Positions 1-12,900 of a stretch of DNA of 64,000 bases are shown here, piece by piece. The DNA comes from Trichobilharzia regenti (lineage: Eukaryota; Platyhelminthes; Trematoda; Strigeidida; Schistosomatidae): the NCBI GenBank assembly GCA_944472135.2, contig CALYDD020000387.1, positions 96,416-160,415 of the forward strand. Direction: 5' to 3'. Within the stretch, counting starts at the first letter, position 1. Each line of letters begins with the position of its first letter. Below the pieces are notes generated by a model. The model did not search any database. It saw only the letters and a list, made by a program, of their open reading frames with translations, and had not been told where the DNA came from. Made by a program: the position numbers and the translations under genes.

Positions 1-74
1 ATGTGTTCACATATTGTCTGAAATAAAGCCGTATCATTACACTATTAAAATTACTTAATAAATCCGAAAATCAG

Positions 75-425
75 GTGGTCAGAAAAGATGAGAAATAAGG
101 AACTCTGTCAGGCAGTGAACTAACCAAGAATTTATTGCCCACCACATAAGCAGAGGAAAATGGAAATGAATTGAACACGCAGTGAGGAGACCGTTGAGTG
201 ACATCACATGCCACACAGGCCCTCCAGTGAAACCCAACTGGAAAACGATTAGTTGGACCTCTGAGAATGACATGGGAAAGATTATGTAAGAGGAAAATGA
301 AAGCTTATAGGCGGTCGTGGAGTCAGTCAGCTAAAAAGACACTGCAGAGTACAGAGTTAAATGTATATCTGTTGCTATAGCTCCGTGTTCCAGTCGAAAC
401 CCAAGGGGACGATAATATAATAATC
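75..425 (+). mobile_element. RTE-B LINE relic (3' end)
   Basis: It matches the last part of RTE-B: a block like GTGACATCAC with diverged CTCGAGTGGAACCC-type sequence near 205-240, ending CGTGTTCCAGTCGAAACCC and an AATAATATAATAAT-type tail near 410-425. It is heavily mutated with no long frame. Confidence 0.6.
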
Positions 426-648
426 TGTTGAATCAGTTTAATTTTACTTGCTGATTGAAGGTTAAAACAGATTGGAGTATTGATATTGATGCTCCATGCT
501 TTTTCCCATCACATGGTTGATTTTACTCAGGTTCTTCATTTAGGAAAGGAAAGAAAAATAACATTCTGGATTTCTTATAACGTAGGAATAATGCGGCGAT
601 TCATGGTTATTAATTTCATTATTGTCGGTTTGATCTTTCTTTTTTTAG

Positions 649-993
649 CTGCCCATTCTGTTACATCTACTACACATAAAAGAGATCAAGACGGAAATTT
701 GTTCTACTCGAATGTCACTTCTGTTTTGTCTGAAATGAGTGTTTTCGGCTTAACACAATGGTTAAATGGTATTTTCGCCCCGTGTATCGCAGCCAACTGT
801 TACAACGGACATGTAAATAGTGGATCTAAAGAGATTTGTGTATATGGATCACCTATATATCATTCGACAGTGAAAAAAGCTGTTGAATTACTAAGTTCAA
901 CTGCTCTCACAGTCCCTGGAGAGCGCATTGAGCGTGAAATAGACACTGGAAAGTTGATACCCATTCAAGATATATTACTTCGTGTTGATAAAG
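649..993 (+). CDS. ASPM: ASPM exon a (first exon visible)
   Basis: The acceptor is a strong polypyrimidine tract ending TTTTTTAG at 641-648; the donor is AAAG|GTAAGA. Entry is at codon position 2 and exit in phase 1. It encodes [11 protein letters not shown], a recognisable ASPM block just before the CH domains, then a basic helical stretch ([24 protein letters not shown]) corresponding to the region before CH1. The open frame continues upstream to an ATG at 480, but that part has no ASPM similarity and is probably intron. Confidence 0.85.
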
Positions 994-3900
994 GTAAGAA
1001 TTAATTTTTTTTTCTTCTCTATTGATCGGCGATCTGCTTAAATCTTGGGCTACCAAAACAGAACCTCCACCATTCTATTACGTCTAATTTCTCGTGTTCA
1101 CTTAGTTATAATCTATTAAAATGTGCTCTTTTATCACGCTTTGTTTACTCCCGCTAATATTAAAAATGTATACAACCTGCTGATTCGCAAGTTTCCACTC
1201 AACTTAAGAAAACATAGGATTCTAAGTGGCAATGTGCTTTAAAACGTATCCTGACACACCAAACGACTATTCCTGAGATTATGAGTACAAACAGCCACTC
1301 CCTGCCTAATAAAATTAACTACCTGCAATCTCTCCTGTCTTCTATTGCATGTCGCAATACAGGGGTGATACCCGTCTGAAAAACTAGGCTCCATCATCTA
1401 TATGGTGATAATGTAGTCTGTCTTAAATGGTTACAGATTGTTTAGACAAGGTCGGTTCAGTTCTAAGAGGAAGTGCGGTGTTGGCGTCGCAACCGTTTTC
1501 AGTTCTCAGGGGTGCACTTCCAGTAATGTATGCTTTTAATTCTAAGGTGACCAAAATTAACTAAAGTTGAAACTAAGTTTTAAATACCTTGGATTATGTC
1601 TTTCCTGGTCTTCTTATATCATGTTAATTTCTAGAAAGATATTTCATCTAACCTAATAAGTAAGGAAGTTAGGACCATCTAGTAACATTATCTCCACTCT
1701 TATAATTTGTGAACTCTCTCGTACCCTACATATTGTTATTTATTGTCCCCCCCTTAGTTTATTTAATAAAGAATTTGTTACTTCGTGAAGAACACCAAAA
1801 CCTATCGGTAGGGCAAGTGGGGTGTCGCTAAGCCAACTCATTAATACTGTTGTGGAAAACTACCTGAACTCATGCACAAAATTAGTGAGTATCATCTTGT
1901 CGGACTCTGAGCACCGTCTTTATCACTATTATTATTATTTCTCGTATAATGAATCTTTATTGTTAATTTCTGTCACACACACACACGTATTCCTTTTTTT
2001 GATAAATACAAGGTTCTCAACGTCGGATTCAAGACCTCTTATTGAGTAACTATGCTCCTATATGGCTTCATCTGACAGTCGATTCATTATCAAGTATTTC
2101 GTCAGGCAAACCGAATTCTTCGACGAAGTCGAACAACCTTCAGTCTACAGTTATGACAGACACTACTGAGACATCTAACGTGGAAGACGATAAAAGTAAC
2201 AATACCACTAGTTTACCAAAAAAGATACACACTTATTTGTTTGAATCTTTTATTCCAAATAAATCAGTTTTAATGAAATCAGATTCAAAGGATACGAAAT
2301 CGAAACAGGTCTCTCATACTGCTGCTTCAGTCAAAAACAACAAAACTTCAGCGAAACCCAGTAAGTGTATTTACAAATTCTTTTCTGAAATCAATGTGAA
2401 AAAAGTAATCTACTATTATTGCCATTCACACAGCTTTGTGTCAGTAAACGAGTGAACTATTAAGCTATATATATATATACTGCATTTATTCATTATAATC
2501 TATTTATTCCTTACAGATGCACCAAGTCGTGATGTTTTGTTCAACCGTCATGTCGTTAAAAGATTCATTATATTTGTTTGGATTATGGACTACTTTAAAA
2601 GTCATATGTTGATTAAATATGATCCATGCCTATTTCGTGTTAAATCTCATATTAAAGTAAGTTATTTCTCTCTATTGTCACTCATCTGTCCTTTTACCTA
2701 CAAATATGAATTAAATTTGTGTACAGGTGTCTTTTGAATTTTTGCAGAGTTTTTCGTGATTTTTCTGCCTAGATGCTATCGGTAAATAATACAGATAAAT
2801 ATTTTGATTGGTAACTAGGGTGTAACCAGTGTGTCATAAGTCTAGTCGTTTGGTGTTGGCGCTCACTGAATTCTACCAGTCAAGTCCTAAATGTGGTCAC
2901 CCAGCTAGGCAACGTGCTGTCACAATGCATTCTGAATCTATTTTAGATGGTCGTAGGTGATCAAGAGGAAACCGTGGACCTAGATATCGTACTTTTCGGC
3001 ACTCGTCAACAAGGTGTATCCAATCATCTTGCATCAGTTGAGAGAGGATACCGCAATGTCAGATCGACTACCTTGGTAACAAATCGCAACCTTGACTAAA
3101 ATCCAGCCAGCAATATCGCTAAAGACTAGATGTATAACGTTGGTTACTCCCTAGTGTCCAATCAAAATATCCATTACAGTCCCACAGGAGACCAATCGTC
3201 AGACCGAATAGCTCTCTGACTGTAACAGTGCCAACAAGGAAAAAATCTAAATCCAAAGCTTACAGCTGATTGCCTCCAACCATCTGATACATAAATAATT
3301 TTTACACGAAGATATAAACATATACATCATTAGTAGTGAGTTTCTGAGTCCTAATTATGGCCATTTTTGTTGGACCTAAAAGTAGTGCCTTGTCGCTTTA
3401 ACTGAAACCCGTTTTTTTTAAAAAAATTTTTATTCCTTCACGATCCCAGTGGAACATAGGGCTTCAAGCTAGTGGCTTAAATGAAGCTTAACTTCAAGCT
3501 CCCTAGTACAGACGCTCTAATGATGTCTGAGGATTAACATGATGTCATTTGCTGGATGGTGACTGGCACTGGAATCCAGAATGCGCATTTCCTCCTGGAT
3601 GTACCTGCGATCCTCAGTAAGTGATGTTCCCACTGAGACTTGAACCCTGTATCCATCCTTCCAAATGCCAAAGTGTTTATGTGCATATGTGCGTTTGGGA
3701 TATAGTTTTTTTCCCTCTGAAGCTAGTACTCATTGATCCCTTTGTCTCTTTTCTTCATCTCATTTCAGTCGACTGCATCGCTGCTTATGCAGTTTGCACA
3801 GTATTTTTTGTATGGTGTGAATAATCTAGTTCGTCATATATCCTACTTAGGAGCGGAAGTCAAAGTGAATCAAACACAACTAGATGAGTATCAATTTAAC

Positions 3901-6900
3901 GTTGAAAATTTGGCTGTTGACCTAAGAGATGGTGTCCGTTTAGTGTAAGTTATCGTTGTATAACTAACTAATGTAATGTGTGTATCCATTTTGATTTTTA
4001 AATATTGTTTTCTGATCTTAATCAATGCATATGACATATGAGTTATGGTTATAATAAAAATCAGCATTACACAACAAACACAAAAACTTATTCAATCAAG
4101 TTCACGATTTACAATTTACACAGTTCAAGGTGAAATTTCACTACTATCTCCTTTGGAAACCGAAATTATTCATATCATCACAATATCTGATCTGCTTAAT
4201 GTCATGAAAATGGTAATCAAGAAAGTAAACAAGACTGCATGATGATATATACTTTTTTTTGTACTGATACTGTTGATATGATTAGTTGGATATTACTCAC
4301 ATCAACTCTCAGGACGAATGCAGAAGGCTCATATATAGCATTTGCCATTACCTCCGCTTGTCGATCAACAGATATATATATATATATATATATATATACT
4401 TGATGCAATTCTTCTCATTAATAAACTTGAACAAAGCAAGAACAACAATTGTACCAGGATAATATGAGCTCATCTTTTATTATTTAATCGAGGATTCTTC
4501 TCAACTGGTTACACCCTGAACTTTAAAAATTATGAATTACATTAAAGATATGAACATACTTTTCCACGATCGTAAGGAGTAATTGGTAGGAATTAAGAGT
4601 AACATTAGTCCGGAATGATTTAACTGATTAAGAGTTACAAACACTGACTATTTATAGAATAATTAGACAATTAGGCTTGGAAACAAAAAAATAAACAGGG
4701 TTGTGTTTATTTGTGTGTGTGTGTAGAAACAAGGTTTAGGTAGAAAGACCATAACAAAAAAGTAGATTACGTAACTAAAGAAAACATTTTATCTAATAGC
4801 CAATAGAAAAAACGAAAGAAAATAAACAAGGTAGGGTGAGTCATGTTTAGATGAGAGAGTAGAGTTTTCTAAACATGAAAAAGGTGACTCATGAAAGTTG
4901 TATATTTTTTGTTACCACCAGGGCAGTGCAAGATTCACCACTGTCTCTTTCTGCGTACATAGATTTAGTTTAAGTCGTTTGATGGCAATTGCTTCAGCAA
5001 AGCGTAGCCAGCTAGGTTTCTTTTGCTTGTTGATTATTTTGAACGACTTCAGGTTGTCTACAATATGATCAGTATCCAAAAGATGACGAGCAATAGCAGT
5101 GTTTAATGCATGCTCGTGGACCTTTCAGTCTCAAGTTCTTTGGTATGTGTTCATAAATGCGGAAACTAACCCTTCTCTCTGTTCTTCCAATGCATGTGCT
5201 TTGGCACGTGCATGTAAATTGGTAGATACAGTTGGAGGTAACATGAGGTGGGTATTTGTTCACTTTTGATTGTTCTCAAACAACTAGTTGTTTGATAAAC
5301 CTATACAAGCTTTGCGGCTGGATATGTTCTTTTCAGGGCAATGTTCAGTCTACATCTTATTCTACTAGCAGTATCATCACCTTTGAATGCAAGCTGCAGA
5401 AAGATAGGCTTTTTATCTACTGTGCTGCTTTTCACTTTTTCAACATGACGTCTCCCATACTTGTCTATGAACTTTTGTGGGTAACCATTGTCGCGTAGGC
5501 ATTTCTCCACAATGGATAGTTCTTCTTAAATCTTTTCTTCTGAACACAGTTTCCTCACACGATCAAATAATGTTCTCACCAATCCATTTTTGCACCTTTT
5601 TGCTCTGTCCTTCTTAATGCCTCTGTCTGTCTGTCTGGATTCAACATAGAACTTGGCACCGAAGTGCAGCAGTTCAAGTTGCCACGTTCCAAATAGCACA
5701 CAAAGGTAGACAAGAAGATGAGTGAAGAGAATCAATAGAGTTTCACAAGTGTAAGAGTGAAACAGAATGGGTAATGGTAAAAAGGAATATGAAAGATTAC
5801 AGAGACTGAATACATCTGCGCTGGCCATTGACAACGATTTTGAGCCATGTCACCTATTGTCTCCAGCCATTGATTCATAGAGTCAGTCCCGAGGGCCCCA
5901 ACCCGGGAGTCTGCATCTCCCTACCTGACTCAGTTTAACTGTCAAGGATTTCATGGATTGATGAGGCCATGTTTTTGTTTGGCCGCCACTCACCCTTTTC
6001 CAACCTGCACCTATATCAGCTAGTAATGCCCGTCGGGGGAGGCGGTGGTTAGGCATGTGCAGCACGTGACCTAGCCATCTCAGTCTATGTAACTTTATAG
6101 CCTCGTCGATTGATTTCCCCTCTTTGTCCAACACTCTACGCCTAACGTCAACATTACTTACCTTGTGAAACCACCTAACATGAGACAGAGATCGCAGACA
6201 TCTATGATCGAAAGCAGTCAACCTTTTCATGTCTTCAACGCGTATTGGCCATGTTTCAGAGCCATAGACAAGGACAGAGCGAACTGATGAGCAGTACACA
6301 CGTCCCTTGGTTGATAACCGGATGTCACGCCTACTCCAGAGATGGTGTAAGTCAGCGAAAGCAGCTCGAGCTTTTCGGATCCGTGCTGAGATTTCATCGA
6401 CAATCAGTCCGTTGGTGCTAATACAACTTCCCAAATAGGTGAAGTGGTCAACATGTTCCATCACTTCACTCCCTATCACTAAGCTAGGAGTTGACGTGGT
6501 CCAGTTCTGTAGTAGCATCTTACATTTTGTAGGGGCGAATCGCATGCCAAACATACGAAGATTGCTGCTCAAGGTGTTCAGAAGACTCTGCTGGATTTTG
6601 TCAGCATCCTCCCCTAACAGGACTATGTCATCTGCATATTCTAAGTCCATAAGACTATTCCCTGGTAACAGGTCGATTCCTAAGTCATTACGTTCAGTTA
6701 AGGATACTTCCATCAGCATATCTATGATGAAGTTAAACAGAAATGGGGAAAGTGGACATCCCTGTCGGACACCACTGGTTGTTACCAATTCAGATGACAA
6801 TTCCCCATAAGCCCTTACACGACTACGTGAGTTTGAATAGAGTGCCTTGATTAGTGCAATGTACTTTCTTGGCACTCCCTTCACAGTCAGACATTGCCAT

Positions 6901-9900
6901 AGTACTTTTCGGTCCACGGAGTCAAAGGCCGCCTTCAAGTCAAGAAATATGACAATTGTTGGACGCCGAAAAGTGTGTCTATGTTCTAGAATCTGTCGAA
7001 GAGTGAAGATATGATCTATGCACCCTCTACCTGGTCTAAAGCCTGCTTGATTTTCCCTTGTCTGTTCCTCCCGAGTTCTGCTTAGTCTATGCATGATTAC
7101 TGAGCCTAGGATTTTAGAGACTATGTTCGTTAGGCTGATCCCCCTATGATTATCACACGAGGACTTGTTTCCCTTCTTGAATATCGGTATAATGAGTGAC
7201 TTACCCCAGTCTGATGGTACTGTCTCTGATTCCCAGACTTTGCCTAGTACCTCAGTTAATCTACAAATTAGTATGTCACCCCCATATTTAAACATCTCCG
7301 GAATAATTCCGTCGGGTCCTGCCGCTTTGCCTCGTTTCAAATTACTGATAGCTTTTGTAACCTCACCTACAGACGGCGGACCAGTGTCTATATCCCATTC
7401 GGGTACGTGGTGGATGGCGGGGAGGTTCAGTGTGGCTGTAGGCAAGTTAAACTGTTCCTCAAAGTGTTCTTTCCAGCGTTCAAGGCGTCTATCCTTGAAG
7501 CTAATTATAGTGCCATTTTTTTCCGAGATTGTTTCACCAATGATTTGTCTTCTCCCACTCGTTTCCCTGATGAGTCTAAATAGTTTCCTGGTGTTGCCTA
7601 TCCTCGAAGCTTTCTCCATCTCTTTGGCTTTTGTCACCCACCACTGTTCACGGTCCTTGCGGAGACTTTTCGTGAGTTTCCTTTTGTGCAGCTTTCGCTC
7701 CTCATTGAATTCGAAGCTCGCCGGAATAAGTCTTCTAGCATCTATCAGATCGGATGAGGCGGTGGAGATCCAGTGGTTTTTACTCACCTTTGGGTTTAGC
7801 TTATTCACAGCTTTTACAGCTGTATCTATGGCTGCCTGGATATTCTTCCAGGCTTCTCCAGGGTGAGCACAGCTGTCGAACTCAAATATGCGTTTAGCTA
7901 TGCCTCTGAGACATAGTCACTTAAAGTGGAGAACCTGAAGAAACTGTTTGTCTTCAAACATAGGTATTTAGCTTCTGTCATCCGTGTTAAGTGTTATAAT
8001 GTGGTGATTAATATTGAGGTTAGGTGTAGAGTGTTACGCAAAGAGGATAAGTCACTCGATGTGGTTGTGGAGCTATATACACTGATATACTGAAGACACT
8101 TGGCACACATACCAGGGCATTGCTCTCTTCATCACGCAATGTTAGATGATATAAGATTGGACTGGAAAAAAGTTACGGGTGGTCAGACCGAAACCTGGTA
8201 TCAATCCGTTAGGCCTTTAACTGTTAGTTTAAGCTAACTACGAGGGGAGGTGTAGACTATCATGTGGTCGGGGTCCTTGAGACACGAAAAACTAGTGACA
8301 GGAGACTGTTGGTAAAATGGCTCTAAATCTTCCTCAATGGCGTAGATGTATTCACTCTCTAGAATCTCCCAGATCCATTAAACCCTCATGTACTTCCATG
8401 TTACTATTCTCTCTCCAGTATATTTCTGTTCATTATAGTTGTCTTGAATATTTTTTTCTCTTCTTTTTGTCTATCTTTGTGTGTGCTATATAAAGTGGGG
8501 CAATATGAACTGGTGTACTTTTGTACAAGGTTCTATGTTAAAACTCAGTCAGTTATTAGTACTATTGTGATTCTCACTTAGATTTTGCAATTTATTACTT
8601 CTGTAGAAAGCTTGCAGAACTGTTGATTCCTACACTATCACCTGCTATGTCTACTCAAAAGCAACCTACTATCGTTGTTGAACCTGGTAGTCTTATGTCA
8701 ATGGTTCGATTCCCTGTTATAAGTCGTCTTCAGAAAATACACAATGTTGGACTTGCTCTTAAAGCTTTTCAACAGTATGGTGAGATTTCAATGGTTGACG
8801 GTGAGTTGGGGTTACTTTTTATTTAAAACTGAAATTTTTTTCTTGACTTTTTAATGGATTTGTCCAATTTAATTTGTTATTTGAAGTCCTGTAGATTTCA
8901 CCTTGTTCAACAGCGCCTTATATTATTTCACAGAAGTAAAGTGAAATGAGTAATGTCTTACCTTCGGTCTTTGCTTTCCTGATCTACCAGATCAGTTGAC
9001 TAACATGATGTTCTCATTGTTAAATACTGACATCTGTTGGTGAAGAGTTTTAGGTATATTACTAGCTATAAATACTGGTCTCAGATGTGATTGTGCTATC
9101 TGAGCTGGGTGGTTTAATCACAAAGCCTTCATTGTCCTTTTGTTTAGCGCTAGTATAAAATGGACGCATTTGAATTCTTCATAAATAATACAATTGTCTT
9201 TCTTGACGATCTTGATTGCAACTGGTCTTTAATTTGCACCAATGTTGGTTGTTTTATTGACTTGGAATTCGGTCTTTTTTATCGTGTGATTATGTATTGA
9301 TTAGTTGATAATACTAATGTGTCTGTTGATCCCTGATTCGTCTGAATGTCAGGCTTGTATGAATTCCCTTGCATTTTCGATGTTCCTATCGTCTAAAATT
9401 TCTACATTTTCCGAGTCAAACTGTGTCCATAGTTATCCACATGAATATATATGAAGGGACACATGAAGTATCCTTTGACGGGTAGCTTATATTCCTGAAC
9501 TGTGTTCCTCCTTTAGTAAATACAGCGCTTTTCAAAATTGATTCAGTTTTCTTTGTAGAGGGTGCTATTAGTTGTTTTAGTCTGCACTATTATTGATTAA
9601 AGCGATTGTGTTAGTTTGTGTGCGATATATATTCCAAATGGTCTTGGTATTCTAGCGGTTATTTATTTATATATATAGTGGGATGAATTTCCTTGTGATT
9701 TCTGAGGATCGTTTGTTGCCGGTGATTTGATTCTAGTTTAGACACTTTTTTATCGAATTGTAAGGGTATCGATTTTACTTGAAGACAATTAATAGGTGTT
9801 TCTCTTCTCTTCTCAGGACTGGAGGACTGCAGTGTTTTTTTTCGTTTTTGAACAGTGTTTGTACACAGTTTCCTTTGTGTACTGTTGAATTATCATTGTT

Positions 9901-12900
9901 TTAGTTGAGTATTTGGTCTGTGTGGGTTGACTTCTTGGATAAAAGGTGATCAGTTATGAAAAATGATATGTCTGCTTGGACTCAGTTCTCGGTACAGATC
10001 TTTGACGTTTTGTGACGGTTGATAATACTACACAATTGCTCAGGCTGAAGTGGTATGTGGCTCGGACGTGAAACCCAATGGCTGAAAGCTGAGGGCTTAA
10101 ACCATTAAGCCAACATCTGTACAGTTCCTATTGTATGCTCTATTGATTAGCTTCAATCCACTTACTTCTCCGATAATTCATTAGTTGAATGGTAATCATA
10201 TGAACCATTTTCTTTGGCTCACTGACAGTGCAATTAAACAAATACATGCAATATGCTTATTTATTTGGTGTTGAAGACACCTTTTAAAATTATATTTTAA
10301 CGTTTATTCTGAAAAATATGTGTATAGGAAGTCTAATTGATCCTCGGGATATTGTTGATGGACATCGGGAAAAAACACTGACCTTACTTTGGTGTATATT
10401 GCTGCGTTATCAAGTCCTCGCCCTACTTGATCATTCTGCTCTTGAAAATGAAATTCAACTTCTTGAAGTTAAAGTCAACTCTCTTGGCAAAAATGTTGAT
10501 GAAGTGAATAACTTTAAACCGAGCACTGTTGCAAATAGTCCAGATGAAGATAAATGTGATGCTGCCCATTTCAAATTACTCTATTGGGCTTATTTAGTTT
10601 GCCAGCTATATGATGTAACAGTAAGTCTTTCGTCATTTGATTGCCTTTTTAATTGTTACAACTATTTCCTGGAGTTCTAATGTAAAGTCATGACCAGTAG
10701 GAGTGTGAGGACAAATACTTACTGATGACTTTGACTAATAGATATTCTACACGTTGCGAGCCGTCCGTCAAGGATGCCCATTATCCCCTTTTCTATTCAA
10801 CTTCATCATAGATGTGTTAATGGACTTAACCCTAAGTGATTTCAGAGACACAGGGATTGACTTGCTACCGGGGAATAATCTCGTTGACTTGGAATATGCA
10901 GACGATATAGTCCTTCTAGGCGAAGACGCTGACGAAATGCAGAGTCTTCTAAACACCTTGAGCCGCAATCTACGAATGTTTGGCATGCGATTCGCTCCCG
11001 CCAAATGCAAGATGATGTTACAGGACTGGACTACATCGACGCCTAGTTTAAAAATAGGAAGTGAAGTGGTAGAGCACGTTGACCGCTTCACTTATTTGGG
11101 AAGTACCATCAGCCAACGCCAACGGGCTGATCTCTGACGAAATCTCAGCACGAATACAAAGGGCTCGTTTCGCATTTGTTAGTTTACGCCGACTCTGGCG
11201 TAGACGAGATGTTGGACTATCGACCAAAAAGCGAGTGTACTGCTCATCAGTCCGCTCCGTCCTCCTTTATGACTGTGAGACCTGGCCATTGAGAGTGGAA
11301 GACATGAAAAGATTAGCTGTCTTTGATCATAGGTGCCTGCGCTCTATTCCCCATGTAAAGTGGCATAATGAGATAAGCAACATTGAGGTTAGGCGTAGAG
11401 TTCTAGGTAAACAGAGGGAAATCAGTCGACGAAGTTGTGAAGTTACAAAGACTGAGATGGTTAGGACATGTGTTACGTATGCCAAGTCATCGCCTCCCTC
11501 GACGAGCAATGTTAGCGGATATAGGGTCAGGCTGGAAAAAAGCTAACGGCGGTCAAACAAAAACTTGGCATCAGTCAATGAAATCCACAACAGTTGGTCT
11601 AAGCCACGTAGGAAGGTGTAGACTTCCAGGCTGGGGTCCTCGGGACGGTAAAAATCTATGGTTGGAAACAATTGGTGACATGGCTCAAAATCGTTCTCAG
11701 TGGCCAGCGCAGATGCATCCACTCCTTGTGACTTATGATCTCCAATGAAACTGTGTTGTTGTTCGTTATTACTCCTCCTTTGTCTCACACCTCTGCTGAC
11801 TGTTTCTGTTATGCTTTTCTTGTACTTTCTTCTCTTACTTCGCGTGCTACACGGTGTGTGGCGACTTGAACTTCCGCACATTTGTGCAAAGTTCTATGTC
11901 GAAAACAGACAGACAGACACGTTGCGAGTTAGCGGAAAGAAAGCTTTCACGGACCATTAGACTCTGCTCTGGAGCAGTCAACAGATTTACCTCTTAACCT
12001 ATAGATCTTGGGTTTGATCCCCAGTGAGGGATAGGTGCATGCCACTGAAGAGGATGGAAGGAGCTGTGCATTATCCCCTAGTGTTATACGGTTCTCTAAC
12101 TGAAGTCATTTCGTCATACAATTTGAAATCTATGAAATTCGTCATATGAGTTTAGAATTTCGGCACTGTGATGGAGTATAACTCCATTATAGAGAAGATT
12201 TTATTTTGATAAATCACACAGTGTTGTACAGTAATGTTAACTGATGACGTTTCGAGCGCAAACTGTTGCTCATAATAATCACATCAAATCACCCACACAA
12301 CTTTTTACTTCATTTATTTACTACATGTGAGTGGAATTGCTTAAATATATGAATAAAAATCAATGTGGGATAATTTACATTCAGAAATATGGTTATTAGC
12401 AGTAGTTTGTGCTCGAAACGTCATCAATTAATATTACTGTATAACACTATGAGACTTTATCAAAATAAAATCTTATCTATAATGGATTTATACTCTACCA
12501 CAGTGCCCAAGTTTTATACTTATATCAACATACCATTCAGTTATTGGGTAGTTAGTTGTTGTTTAATATCATCATACTATGTAGTTCTCCAAAATAAAAT
12601 AGGTTTAGTGAAGTTTGTATCTGTTATGACTGAAGTGAACTGAATAGATCCATCGCCACATTGTGTTATGTGTACGCCGGTTAATTTTACTATAACGGTA
12701 ATGAACTCGACTGGTACGCTAATACGTCTATTTGTCCGTTATACCTTCCGATTCATTGAGCCACGCAAATATCATAAAACAAAAGCCGACCTCTGATTGT
12801 AAAACACTGTACCGTACAATTTAGGGAAGAAAACATGACATTTACACATTTTCTTTACCATAATAAAGTCGGCTCATTCAGGTTGTATGCAGTGAAAGCA

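Noticed and set aside
480..648. Open frame with ATG extending ASPM exon a upstream, including a hydrophobic stretch
   Set aside because: No ASPM similarity, and a strong acceptor at 647-648 starts the conserved part; a membrane segment is not expected in ASPM.
1822..2049. 75-codon frame rich in Tyr and Ser
   Set aside because: Low-complexity (TAT)n and (CA)n; the ASPM exon runs through 2013-2360 in another frame.
7165..7866. 233-codon frame on the plus strand
   Set aside because: Antisense shadow of the RTE-A reverse transcriptase, which has clear RT motifs.
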